Source: Acidobacteriaceae bacterium
Lineage (GTDB): Bacteria > Acidobacteriota > Terriglobia > Terriglobales > Acidobacteriaceae
Assembly (NCBI GenBank): GCA_030039895.1
Contig: JASHUR010000388.1
Span: forward strand, 1 to 14,097
DNA: 14,097 bases
Direction of reading: 5' to 3'
Below, one piece after another: positions 6,943 through 13,779 of this stretch. The notes under the pieces are model-generated. The model did not search any database. It had not been told where the DNA came from and was given only the letters and a program-made list of their open reading frames with translations. Positions within the stretch are counted from its first letter, which is position 1; each line of letters begins with the position of its first letter. Both the position numbers and the translations under genes were made by a program.

Positions 6943-8184
6943 ATGTCGGGAATAGAGTTTCCAGCAGAGTTGCAGAAGAAGATCGACGAGACGTCGCCGG
7001 TTGACGTGGTGATAGGCGTGACGGGGACGGCGGATCTGAGTGCCCTGCGCACGAAAGCAAAATGTTTGCGAGGCATTGCACCGGATGGCGAGAATGGGCA
7101 GCCCGCGAAGATCGTGGTGGCATATGCGGGCGCGGCGGTGGCTGATCCTGTGACGGCGCTGGAAGACGGCATGCTGCTGGCGGAGTATCCGACACCGCCG
7201 GCTGCCGAAGTGATGAATTTGTGGCGGGATGTCTCCGCGGCGCAGCGGAGCGTGCTGGCGCTGGCGGCGGCCTGGCAGTCGCGCGCGTGCATGGTGATCT
7301 ATGGCGATCTGGCAGGACTGGAAGCGGAACCAGTGCGGGCATTTGTTGAGCCGGTGGTGAAGGGCGGGATCGATCTGGTGATGCCGGTGTATCCGGTGAG
7401 CAAGCACGACGGACTGATCAACAAGAGCATTCTGGCGCCGATGTCGAGGGCTCTATATGGAAAACGAGTGCGATGGCCGCTGGCGGCGGATTATTGCGCC
7501 GGCGCTAAGATGCTGGAGAAGCTGGCCAGCGATGGGGCACGGGCGCAGCGCGAAGCGGACCTGTTGTGGCCGTCGAATGTGGTGGCGATGAACGGCGGGC
7601 AGATCAACCAGGCTGCGCTGAAGGTGCGGCACGCGCCACCAGCGGACGGGCTGGATCTTAACGCAGTGCTGCAGGAATTGGTAGGTTCGCTGTTTGAAGA
7701 GGCCGAGGCCTGCGCGGCGCAGTGGCAGCGCGCGCGGGCCTCGCAGCCGGCGACGCGGCAAGGAGAGCCGTGTCCTCCCGTGGAGAGCGGAGAGCCGGTG
7801 GACACGGGGCCGATGGTGGAGTCATTCGTGATTGGCTCGCGAAACCTGGAAGAGGTGTGGCGTCTGGTGATGCCTCCGGCGACGGTGCTGGAGCTTAAGC
7901 GGCTGGCGCGGCTGGAACCGGAACAGTTCAGGATGCCGGATGCGCTTTGGGCGAGGATTATCTATGACTTTGCGCTGGCGCACCGGATGCGACGGGTGAG
8001 CCGGACGCATGTTCTGGGCGCGCTGACGCCTTTGTATCTGGGATGGGTGGCGTCCTATGTGCAGGAAGTCGCGGGCGCGACGGCGCTGGAGGCCGAGCGC
8101 AGGGTGGACCAACTGGGGAAGGTTTTTGAGGAGCAGAAGCCGTATTTTGTCTCGCGATGGAGATGGCCAGAGCGGGCGGTGTAG
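6943..8184 (+). CDS. Putative GT-A-fold glycosyltransferase (distantly glucosyl-3-phosphoglycerate/mannosylglycerate synthase-like)
   Basis: A 413-aa soluble protein with a nucleotide-sugar transferase look. It starts with VDVVIGVTG (20-28), a first beta strand. MVIYGDLAGL (117-126) stands where the DXD metal site is expected. LVMPVY (145-150) is followed by HDGLINKSILAPMSRALYGK (155-174), resembling the YDGxxTN...LTRALYGKRxRQP stretch of retaining transferases that make sugar-glycerate solutes. A helical C-terminal half (about 300-413) ends with EEQKPYFVSRW. Two deviations stand out: the DXD is reduced to GD, and the usual GGDFG after RQP reads AADYC (181-185). The gene lies 12 bases after treS and 36 bases before a membrane protein, implying cotranscription and a role in compatible-solute or glycoside synthesis. 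The fold is a reasonable inference; the reaction is not known. Confidence 0.6.
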   Translation: MSGIEFPAELQKKIDETSPVDVVIGVTGTADLSALRTKAKCLRGIAPDGENGQPAKIVVAYAGAAVADPVTALEDGMLLAEYPTPPAAEVMNLWRDVSAAQRSVLALAAAWQSRACMVIYGDLAGLEAEPVRAFVEPVVKGGIDLVMPVYPVSKHDGLINKSILAPMSRALYGKRVRWPLAADYCAGAKMLEKLASDGARAQREADLLWPSNVVAMNGGQINQAALKVRHAPPADGLDLNAVLQELVGSLFEEAEACAAQWQRARASQPATRQGEPCPPVESGEPVDTGPMVESFVIGSRNLEEVWRLVMPPATVLELKRLARLEPEQFRMPDALWARIIYDFALAHRMRRVSRTHVLGALTPLYLGWVASYVQEVAGATALEAERRVDQLGKVFEEQKPYFVSRWRWPERAV

Positions 8185-8220
8185 ATCAACACCGTATATC
8201 AAGACCGGGAGGGCGATGCG

Positions 8221-8931
8221 ATGTGGAACCAGATTGGACAGGCAATTCATGACTCGATGGCACGGGTGATGACGCAGATCGCGAAGCTGCTGCCGGGGAT
8301 CCTGGCGTTCATTGTGGCGCTGCTCATCTTTCTGGTGCTTGGATGGCTGTTTGCGTTTGTTCTGCGCCGCGTGCTGACGGCGATGAAGTTTGACGAGCAC
8401 GTGGGGCGCGGTGCGCGAGGTTCGATCGCGGAGATGTCTCCTGAGCACACGCCGACGGTGCTGATTACGCGGCTGGTTTTCTGGTGCTTTGTAGTGCTGG
8501 GCCTGTTGGTCGGGCTGTCGGCGTTCGGGGCATCTTCGGCCGAGCCGGGCGTGGCGGCGTATGTGTTTGCCTATGTGCCGCGCCTGATTGGGGCAGCGGT
8601 GCTGTTGTTTGCAGGCAATGTGCTGGCGCGGTTCCTGTCGCGCAGCGTGCTGATTGGGGCAGTGAACCTGAACCTGCACTATGCGCGATTGCTGGCGCTG
8701 GGCGTGAAGTGGCTGGTGCTGGTGCTGACGGCGGCGATGGTTCTGGACCACCTGAGAATTGGCGGCGCAATTGTGGACCTGGCGTTCGGGATTTTGTTCG
8801 GCGGGATTGTGTTTGCGCTGGCGCTGGCGGTAGGGCTGGGTTCACGCGAGCTGGTGAGCCGCTCGCTGGGACGTGAGGCGGCCAAGCCGAGTGAGGTGCA
8901 ACCGGAACAGCAGAAGCTGCGTCACTTCTAA
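8221..8931 (+). CDS. MscS-type conserved-TM-helix membrane protein without beta domain
   Basis: A 236-aa integral membrane protein. Five hydrophobic segments are visible, at about 25-48, 79-103, 111-139, 157-177 and 184-208. Segments one (LPGILAFIVALLIFLVLGWL) and three (VPRLIGAAVLLFAGNVLARF) resemble each other, as expected for the duplicated conserved-TM-helix family (PF05552-like) of small-conductance mechanosensitive-channel relatives. The cytoplasmic beta/alpha vestibule domain of true MscS is absent; after the last helix there is only a short, charged, Gln/Glu/Lys-rich tail. GGGAGG at 8207-8212 is eight bases from the ATG and supports the start. It sits between the trehalose/glycosyltransferase genes and the LigD-domain genes, which fits a role in osmotic or envelope stress. 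Channel activity is inference. Confidence 0.75.
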   Translation: MWNQIGQAIHDSMARVMTQIAKLLPGILAFIVALLIFLVLGWLFAFVLRRVLTAMKFDEHVGRGARGSIAEMSPEHTPTVLITRLVFWCFVVLGLLVGLSAFGASSAEPGVAAYVFAYVPRLIGAAVLLFAGNVLARFLSRSVLIGAVNLNLHYARLLALGVKWLVLVLTAAMVLDHLRIGGAIVDLAFGILFGGIVFALALAVGLGSRELVSRSLGREAAKPSEVQPEQQKLRHF

Positions 8932-8968
8932 GTCCGGGTCCGCAGGGCCGGGATACAGGAAAGCTGCG

Positions 8969-9625
8969 ATGGCTCCGAAGAAGGCGGCAAGCAAAGCATC
9001 CAAAGAGGTCGATGAGCAATTGGCGCGCTACCGCGCGATGCGCGACTTTACGATGACGGCGGAGCCGAGCGGAGAAGACGACGCATCGAGCGGCAGCGGG
9101 CACGGCGATTCGCTGCCATTTGTGATCCAGAAACATGCGGCGACGCGGCTGCACTATGACTTCAGGCTGGGATGGCGCGGCGTGCTGAAGAGCTGGGCGG
9201 TGACCAAGGGGCCGAGCTATTATCCGGGTGACAAGCGGCTGGCAGTGGAGGTAGAGGACCATCCCATTGCTTACGGCGGCTTTGAAGGGACGATCCCCAA
9301 GGGGCAATACGGCGGCGGTACGGTGATGGTGTGGGACCAGGGCACGTGGGAGCCGCTGGTTGACGTCGACGAAGGACTACGCACGGGTAAGCTGAGCTTT
9401 ACGCTGCATGGCAAGAAGCTGAAGGGCAACTGGGCGCTGGTGCGCATGGGCAGACGCACCAGCAAGGACAGGCCGAACTGGCTGCTAATCAAAGAACACG
9501 ATAAATATGCGCACGGAGTGGATGCGGAGCCGGTGACCGAGGCGCATCCGAACAGTGCGATTACCGGGCGCACTATGGATCAGATTGCCGCGGCTGGGGA
9601 CCACGTGTGGGGTGCGGAGGAGTGA
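8969..9625 (+). CDS. Stand-alone LigD 3'-phosphoesterase (PE) domain protein
   Basis: A 218-aa DNA-end healing enzyme. LigD PE domains remove 3'-terminal ribonucleosides and 3'-phosphates before bacterial NHEJ. Residues of the metal and phosphate site are present at family spacing: His56, His62, Asp64 and Arg66 in QKHAATRLHYDFRL, then His98 and Tyr102 in VEDHPIAYGGFEGTIPKGQY. KSWAVTKGPS and GTVMVWDQGTWEP are also typical. The C-terminus (TGRTMDQIA...DHVW) matches the linker that follows PE in multidomain LigD. The frame is open back to 8873 inside the preceding gene, but AGGA at 8957-8960, eight bases from the ATG at 8969, supports that start. The N-terminal 45 residues are Lys/Ser/Asp-rich and probably disordered. 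The gene ends in TGA followed by C and is in frame with the polymerase gene 21 bases downstream. Confidence 0.93.
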   Translation: MAPKKAASKASKEVDEQLARYRAMRDFTMTAEPSGEDDASSGSGHGDSLPFVIQKHAATRLHYDFRLGWRGVLKSWAVTKGPSYYPGDKRLAVEVEDHPIAYGGFEGTIPKGQYGGGTVMVWDQGTWEPLVDVDEGLRTGKLSFTLHGKKLKGNWALVRMGRRTSKDRPNWLLIKEHDKYAHGVDAEPVTEAHPNSAITGRTMDQIAAAGDHVWGAEE

Positions 9626-9646
9626 CGCGCGGCGAGGCGCGCGAGC

Positions 9647-10567
9647 ATGACGAAGAGAAGCGATGCGGCGGTAGAGATAGAGGGCGTGCGAGTGACGCAT
9701 CCGGAGCGGGTGCTGGATGTTGAGTCAAAGCTGACAAAGCTGGAACTGGCGCGATATTACGCCGCGGTGGCGAAGGCGATGCTGCCGCATGTGGAGGGGC
9801 GTCCGCTGAGCCTGGTGCGGTGCCCGGAGGGGAGCGGCGCGCCGTGCTTTTACCAGAGGCATGCCGGCGGTGGGCTGCCGGAAGGCGTGGTGGGTGTTCC
9901 GGTGAAGAGCAAAACGAGCGGGAAGACGGAGCGATACATCGCGGTGGAAAGCGCAAAGGGGTTGATCGGGCTGGCGCAGATGGGGGTGCTGGAGGTGCAT
10001 CCGTGGGGCGCGCGGAGCGATGCACTGGAGACGCCGGATCGGCTGATCTTTGACCTTGACCCGGGTGATGGGGTTGCGTGGGAGCAATTAGTGGAGAGCG
10101 CGGTGGAGATTCGCGGATTGCTGGAGCAGAGTGGACTGGAGAGCTTTGTGAAATGTACGGGCGGCAAGGGTCTGCATGTGGTGGCTCCGATCAAGGCGGA
10201 ACATGGATGGGATGCAGTACGGGAGTTTGCGCTGAATGTTGCGCGCGGGATGGAGGCGCGAAAGCCTGAGCTGTATTTGACGAAGGCGAAGAAGACGGCG
10301 CGAGAGGGGCGGATTTTTCTGGACTACATGCGAAATGAGCGCGGCGGGACAGCGGTTGCTCCGTATTCTCCGCGGGCCAGGAAGGGCGCGCATGTGGCGA
10401 TGCCGCTGCGGTGGGAAGAATTGAAAGCGCTGGGTAGGCCGGAGTTTGCGGTAGCGAACTTTGCGGGATGGAAGGCGAGGTTGAAGAATGATCCGTGGAA
10501 GAGGATGGGAATGGTGCGACAGAGTCTGACGCGGGATGCAATGCGCGGGGTGAATGCAGTGGTGTGA
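9647..10567 (+). CDS. LigD polymerase (primase-polymerase) domain protein
   Basis: A 306-aa NHEJ polymerase of the archaeo-eukaryotic primase superfamily, which adds templated or non-templated (ribo)nucleotides at double-strand-break ends. Signatures in order: THPERVLDVESKLTKLELARYY (17-38), RPLSLVRCPEGSGAPCFYQRH (52-72), LIFDLDPGDG (133-142) with metal-binding Asp136 and Asp138, KCTGGKGLHVVAP (169-181) with the catalytic-core histidine, and IFLDYMRNERG (223-233) with the third acidic residue Asp226. Length equals the POL domain alone. There is no ATP-dependent ligase domain and no Ku in the window, so ligation must be supplied elsewhere. The gene follows the PE gene by 21 bases in the same frame, and only a weak GAGG (9634-9637) precedes the ATG. 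Its stop is 3 bp from the stop of the opposing oxidoreductase gene. Confidence 0.94.
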   Translation: MTKRSDAAVEIEGVRVTHPERVLDVESKLTKLELARYYAAVAKAMLPHVEGRPLSLVRCPEGSGAPCFYQRHAGGGLPEGVVGVPVKSKTSGKTERYIAVESAKGLIGLAQMGVLEVHPWGARSDALETPDRLIFDLDPGDGVAWEQLVESAVEIRGLLEQSGLESFVKCTGGKGLHVVAPIKAEHGWDAVREFALNVARGMEARKPELYLTKAKKTAREGRIFLDYMRNERGGTAVAPYSPRARKGAHVAMPLRWEELKALGRPEFAVANFAGWKARLKNDPWKRMGMVRQSLTRDAMRGVNAVV

Positions 10568-10570
10568 CGG

Positions 10571-11980
10571 CTACGGCTTGAAATTACGCAGTGCGAGCGC
10601 AGCGGCGTGGTAGCCGCACATTCCGTGGACTGCGCCTCCGGGCGGAGTGGAGGCGGAGCAGAGGTAGATGTTGGGATTTGATGTGGCGTAGAAGTCCGGG
10701 CCGGGGCGGAAAAGAAGCTGGCGGAAGTTCATGGCTCCTCCATTCTTATCGCCGCCGATGAGGTTGGCGTCGGCGGCCTGGAGGTCGGCGGGCGTGGAGA
10801 CGTGGCGCGCAAGGACACAATCGCGGAAGCCGGGAGCAAAGCGCTCGATCTGGTCTTCGATACGTGAGGTCATATCAAATGTGGAGCCGTTGGGGACGTG
10901 GCAGTAGACCCAGGCGGTGTGTTGGCCGGAGGGCGCGCGCGTGCTGTCGAAGAGACTGGGCTGGATGAGGAACAGAAAGGGCTTGTCCGAGATGCGGCCC
11001 TGCGCGACCTCGTTCTCAGATGCGACGGTCTCTTCAAAACTGCCGCCGATGTGGACGGTGGCGGCGGTCATGCAGTCGAGTGCGAGCCAAGGGATGGGCT
11101 GCGAGAGGGCATAGTCGATTTTGAAGGCCCCAACGCCAAGGCGAAAGTTGCTGACGGACTGGATGTACTCGGCGCTGAGGCGGTCGCCCGCGATGCGCAC
11201 AAGCTGGCTCGGTGCGACGTCGCAGAGAGTGAGCCCGTCGGGAAGTTCGGCGAGCGAGGTGATGCGGCGTGAGGTGTGGACTTCTCCACCCAGTGACTTG
11301 AGGTGCCCGATGAGCGCATTGGTGATGCTTTGCGCTCCGCCGCGTGGAATAGGCCATCCGACGGCATGAGCGGCGATGGCAAGGACCAGTCCGGGAGCAG
11401 CGGAAAAAGGCGCGGCAAGACTAAGGCCGGAGTGGGCGGCGATTCCGGCGAAGAGGGCACGGGAGCGCGGGTTGTTGAAGCGGCTCCTAGCGAAGCCAGC
11501 TGCTGGTTGCATTCCCTTGAAGCCGAAGCGGGCGAGCAGAAAGGGATGGCTGGGACGGTGGAGCAGCGGGCCGAGGATTTCCTGGGCGAGCGCGGGCCAT
11601 TGCGTTGCGAAAGGCTCGAAAATCGACCGCCAGCGCGGGCCGTCTTCGGCGAGATTACGCGCAGTTAATTCGGGGTCGTGGCGGAGGAGGACAGCGGTGC
11701 GGTTGTCGAGTGGGTGGGCGAGGACTGATGGCGAGTGGATCCACTCAAGTCCGTACTGGTCGAGCGGTAGAGTGGCAAAGAAGGGCGAGCCGATAGCGAG
11801 CGGATGCGCGGCGGAGCCGAAGTCGTGCAGAAAGCCGGGAAGCGTGAGCGGCATGGTGCGGGCTGCGCCGCCGGGTTGGGACTCGGCCTCATAGACGTCG
11901 ACCTTGAAGCCGGCCGATGCAAGCACAATCGCGGCGGAGAGCCCGTTGGGGCCTGCTCCAATGATGGAAGCGGAACGCAT
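10571..11980 (-). CDS. FAD-dependent oxidoreductase, phytoene desaturase-like
   Basis: A 469-aa flavoprotein of the CrtI/phytoene-desaturase-like NAD(P)/FAD oxidoreductase superfamily. The N-terminal dinucleotide fold starts at once with SASIIGAGPNGLSAAIVLAS (GxGxxG at 8-13). It is followed by the ribose-binding VYEAESQPGGAART. The C-terminal FAD motif reads STPPGGAVHGMCGYHAAALAL, diagnostic for this branch. The fold and cofactor are clear; the substrate (a carotenoid or another isoprenoid or lipid) is not, and no other carotenoid gene is in the window. The ATG at 11978-11980 is chosen because the fold begins directly after it; a GTG at 11987-11989 would add three residues. No clear ribosome site is seen, and the gene starts 12 bases after the stop of the membrane protein upstream on the same strand, so translation is probably coupled. 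Confidence 0.88.
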   Translation of the reverse strand: MRSASIIGAGPNGLSAAIVLASAGFKVDVYEAESQPGGAARTMPLTLPGFLHDFGSAAHPLAIGSPFFATLPLDQYGLEWIHSPSVLAHPLDNRTAVLLRHDPELTARNLAEDGPRWRSIFEPFATQWPALAQEILGPLLHRPSHPFLLARFGFKGMQPAAGFARSRFNNPRSRALFAGIAAHSGLSLAAPFSAAPGLVLAIAAHAVGWPIPRGGAQSITNALIGHLKSLGGEVHTSRRITSLAELPDGLTLCDVAPSQLVRIAGDRLSAEYIQSVSNFRLGVGAFKIDYALSQPIPWLALDCMTAATVHIGGSFEETVASENEVAQGRISDKPFLFLIQPSLFDSTRAPSGQHTAWVYCHVPNGSTFDMTSRIEDQIERFAPGFRDCVLARHVSTPADLQAADANLIGGDKNGGAMNFRQLLFRPGPDFYATSNPNIYLCSASTPPGGAVHGMCGYHAAALALRNFKP

Positions 11981-11992
11981 CACTGTCACGAT

Positions 11993-13624
11993 TTAATCAT
12001 GCTCAGGGAGCGGTTGCGGCCACTGAATAACGCTGGGACGTCCGTCAGGCGTCAGAGTGAGCACAGGTGCATAGAGACCGAGCAGCTGGCGACTCCACCA
12101 GTCGCCGGTGGTGCGCTTTTGCTGCATGGAGGTGAACCAGTACTGCCAAAGCACTGCGCGGACGTACTTGGGAGGTTGACCTGGGAAGGGATTACTGGCG
12201 AAGAGGTGCAGCACGTCAGGGTTGGCCTGCAAAAGGCGGATTTCAGTGAGCGGGACGATGTTGCATTGCTGCCAGTTGGTGAGCGAGCAGAACCAGAGGT
12301 TCCAGTCGAAGCGCGGCTGGTATGGCGCATAGATGCCCGGAGGTTGGTTGAGGGCCTGAGGCTTATAGCGGAAGGTATAAGGCGTCCAGGTCTGGCCATC
12401 GTTGGAGCCCTGGAACTCAATTTCGAAACGGCCGCGGGTCATGACGGCGAAGAGTCCGTAACGGTTGGCGATGCGGTAGGGATCGAGCCACTGGATGGGC
12501 GAGGTGGGTAGTGGCAAATCGGGGAAGGGCATGAGCAGAAGCTGCGCTGTAGTCACGTAGGCGACGAACGCAAGCAGAACAGTGGCAATGGCGAAGCGGA
12601 TGGCCTGCAGATGAGTGAGCCTGGGTTGCGCGGGCGCGGGTTCTGCAGGCGAGAGGATCGAGAGCGAGGTTTCGGCTTCTGCCGGTTCAGAGGGTATGGG
12701 CGTGGTCTGTGCCGGACGAAAGCGCGCGGGGATAAAGCGGCGGAGGAAACGGTCGTCGAGCAGAAGGATGCCCAGGCAGAGGACGAGGTAGTTGAGAAAG
12801 GTGTAGTTGGCGGTAAGGATGACTCCGATTTCCCACGGCGTAACGATGAAGAAGCAGATGAGGCGCACACGGCGCGGCAAAAAGAGCATGAAGACGAAAG
12901 CCAGCTCCATGACGAGTGTGGCGCCGGCGGTACCGACCTGAAACCAGTGGGGCAGGTGCTGAACATACCAGCCGATCCAAGTGGGCAGCGGACCGTTCTG
13001 GTAGTACTGATCCATTGCGGTGAGGTGATGCCATTCCGGATCGCCGCTGAGAAGCTTGGCGAGACCAGACTCAAAATAGATTCGGAACCACTCCCATTGC
13101 AGAAGGAAGTAGCTGGCGCGCGAGGGGGGGCTGGCTGCGCCGAGGCGTGGACGGAGCCCGGCAGGTGAGAGAAAAAGCGCGAGGAATCCGGCAGCGAGGA
13201 GCATGCCGTCGGACTGATAACCGGAGAAGTCCTGCGCTGCTGCTACGAAGGAGATATAGCAGAGAAAGCAGGCTAAGAAGCTAAGGCGCGGCCATAGGTT
13301 GAAGAGCGCGACGATGGAGGCGACGAGCCCGATCCAGCAGAGGGCCATGATAAAGGTGTTGCCGGAACTGATCCAGTAGAGTGTGGGCGCGAACCATAAG
13401 CGCGAGCCGCCGAGAGCGCGATCGACGGCGGCAAGGAACTGGTTGGCGGGAAGGATGCCGCGCGGGCCGATGAGTCCGCGAATTTGAAAGAGCAACGAGT
13501 AGAAGGCGGAAAAGTAGATAAGCGCGAGGGTACGGAGGAAGAGCCAGCGCGGCAGGAGGCGATTGCGCAGCCCGAACTGCGGATCGACGAGCCAGCGAAG
13601 AATGCCTGCTGGAGTGCGCTGCAT
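11993..13624 (-). CDS. Lipase maturation factor (LMF1/LMF2) family membrane protein
   Basis: A 543-aa polytopic membrane protein of the lipase maturation factor family. The animal members reside in the ER and assist folding of dimeric lipases; the role of bacterial members is not known. Several helices lie in the first 290 residues (e.g. 27-47, 88-108, 114-130, 140-155, 230-250, 255-290). The family core is clear: WEWFRIYFESGLAKLLSGD (177-195), followed by WHHLTAMDQYYQNGPLPTWIGWY (199-220), which matches the animal pattern of Trp-Arg/His, LT.MD..Y, P.P. The C-terminal soluble domain has the LMF motifs RFEIEFQGSNDG, YQPRFDWNLWF and ASNPFPGQPPKYVRA. The ATG at 13622-13624 has no visible Shine-Dalgarno site. 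It forms an operon with the downstream FAD oxidoreductase and is divergent from the glycosyltransferase at 13780. Confidence 0.92.
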   Translation of the reverse strand: MQRTPAGILRWLVDPQFGLRNRLLPRWLFLRTLALIYFSAFYSLLFQIRGLIGPRGILPANQFLAAVDRALGGSRLWFAPTLYWISSGNTFIMALCWIGLVASIVALFNLWPRLSFLACFLCYISFVAAAQDFSGYQSDGMLLAAGFLALFLSPAGLRPRLGAASPPSRASYFLLQWEWFRIYFESGLAKLLSGDPEWHHLTAMDQYYQNGPLPTWIGWYVQHLPHWFQVGTAGATLVMELAFVFMLFLPRRVRLICFFIVTPWEIGVILTANYTFLNYLVLCLGILLLDDRFLRRFIPARFRPAQTTPIPSEPAEAETSLSILSPAEPAPAQPRLTHLQAIRFAIATVLLAFVAYVTTAQLLLMPFPDLPLPTSPIQWLDPYRIANRYGLFAVMTRGRFEIEFQGSNDGQTWTPYTFRYKPQALNQPPGIYAPYQPRFDWNLWFCSLTNWQQCNIVPLTEIRLLQANPDVLHLFASNPFPGQPPKYVRAVLWQYWFTSMQQKRTTGDWWSRQLLGLYAPVLTLTPDGRPSVIQWPQPLPEHD

Positions 13625-13779
13625 GATCGAAAGGATAACGCTTTCTGCGATGTGGTTGGGTGTGGTGGGCTGCGATTACGAAAGTGCGGGATATTTTGAA
13701 GGCATGGGCGCGGCGTGGCCGCAGGTGACGTAAGCTGGGCTCAATTTTCGGTAAGCCAAGCCGATTTGGAGTGCGCAGA

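Noticed and set aside
7822..8751. 309-codon open frame antisense to the glycosyltransferase and MscS-like genes
   Set aside because: It crosses two real genes and their gap, has extreme Arg/His/Gln composition and no motif, so it is a reading-frame shadow.
8873..8968. Upstream extension of the LigD PE frame
   Set aside because: It overlaps the end of the MscS-like gene, lacks a good ribosome site and encodes a basic stretch without domain signal. The ATG at 8969 has a well-spaced AGGA.
11804..12511. 235-codon plus-strand open frame opposite the FAD oxidoreductase/LMF junction
   Set aside because: It lies antisense to the conserved C-terminal LMF motifs and the FAD-binding fold and has no recognisable domain.
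13625..13779. Possible promoters in the divergent gap before the terminal glycosyltransferase
   Set aside because: TATTTT at 13692-13697 and, on the minus strand, TATCCT shortly before the LMF ATG resemble -10 boxes weakly. Neither has a matching -35, so no promoter is called.
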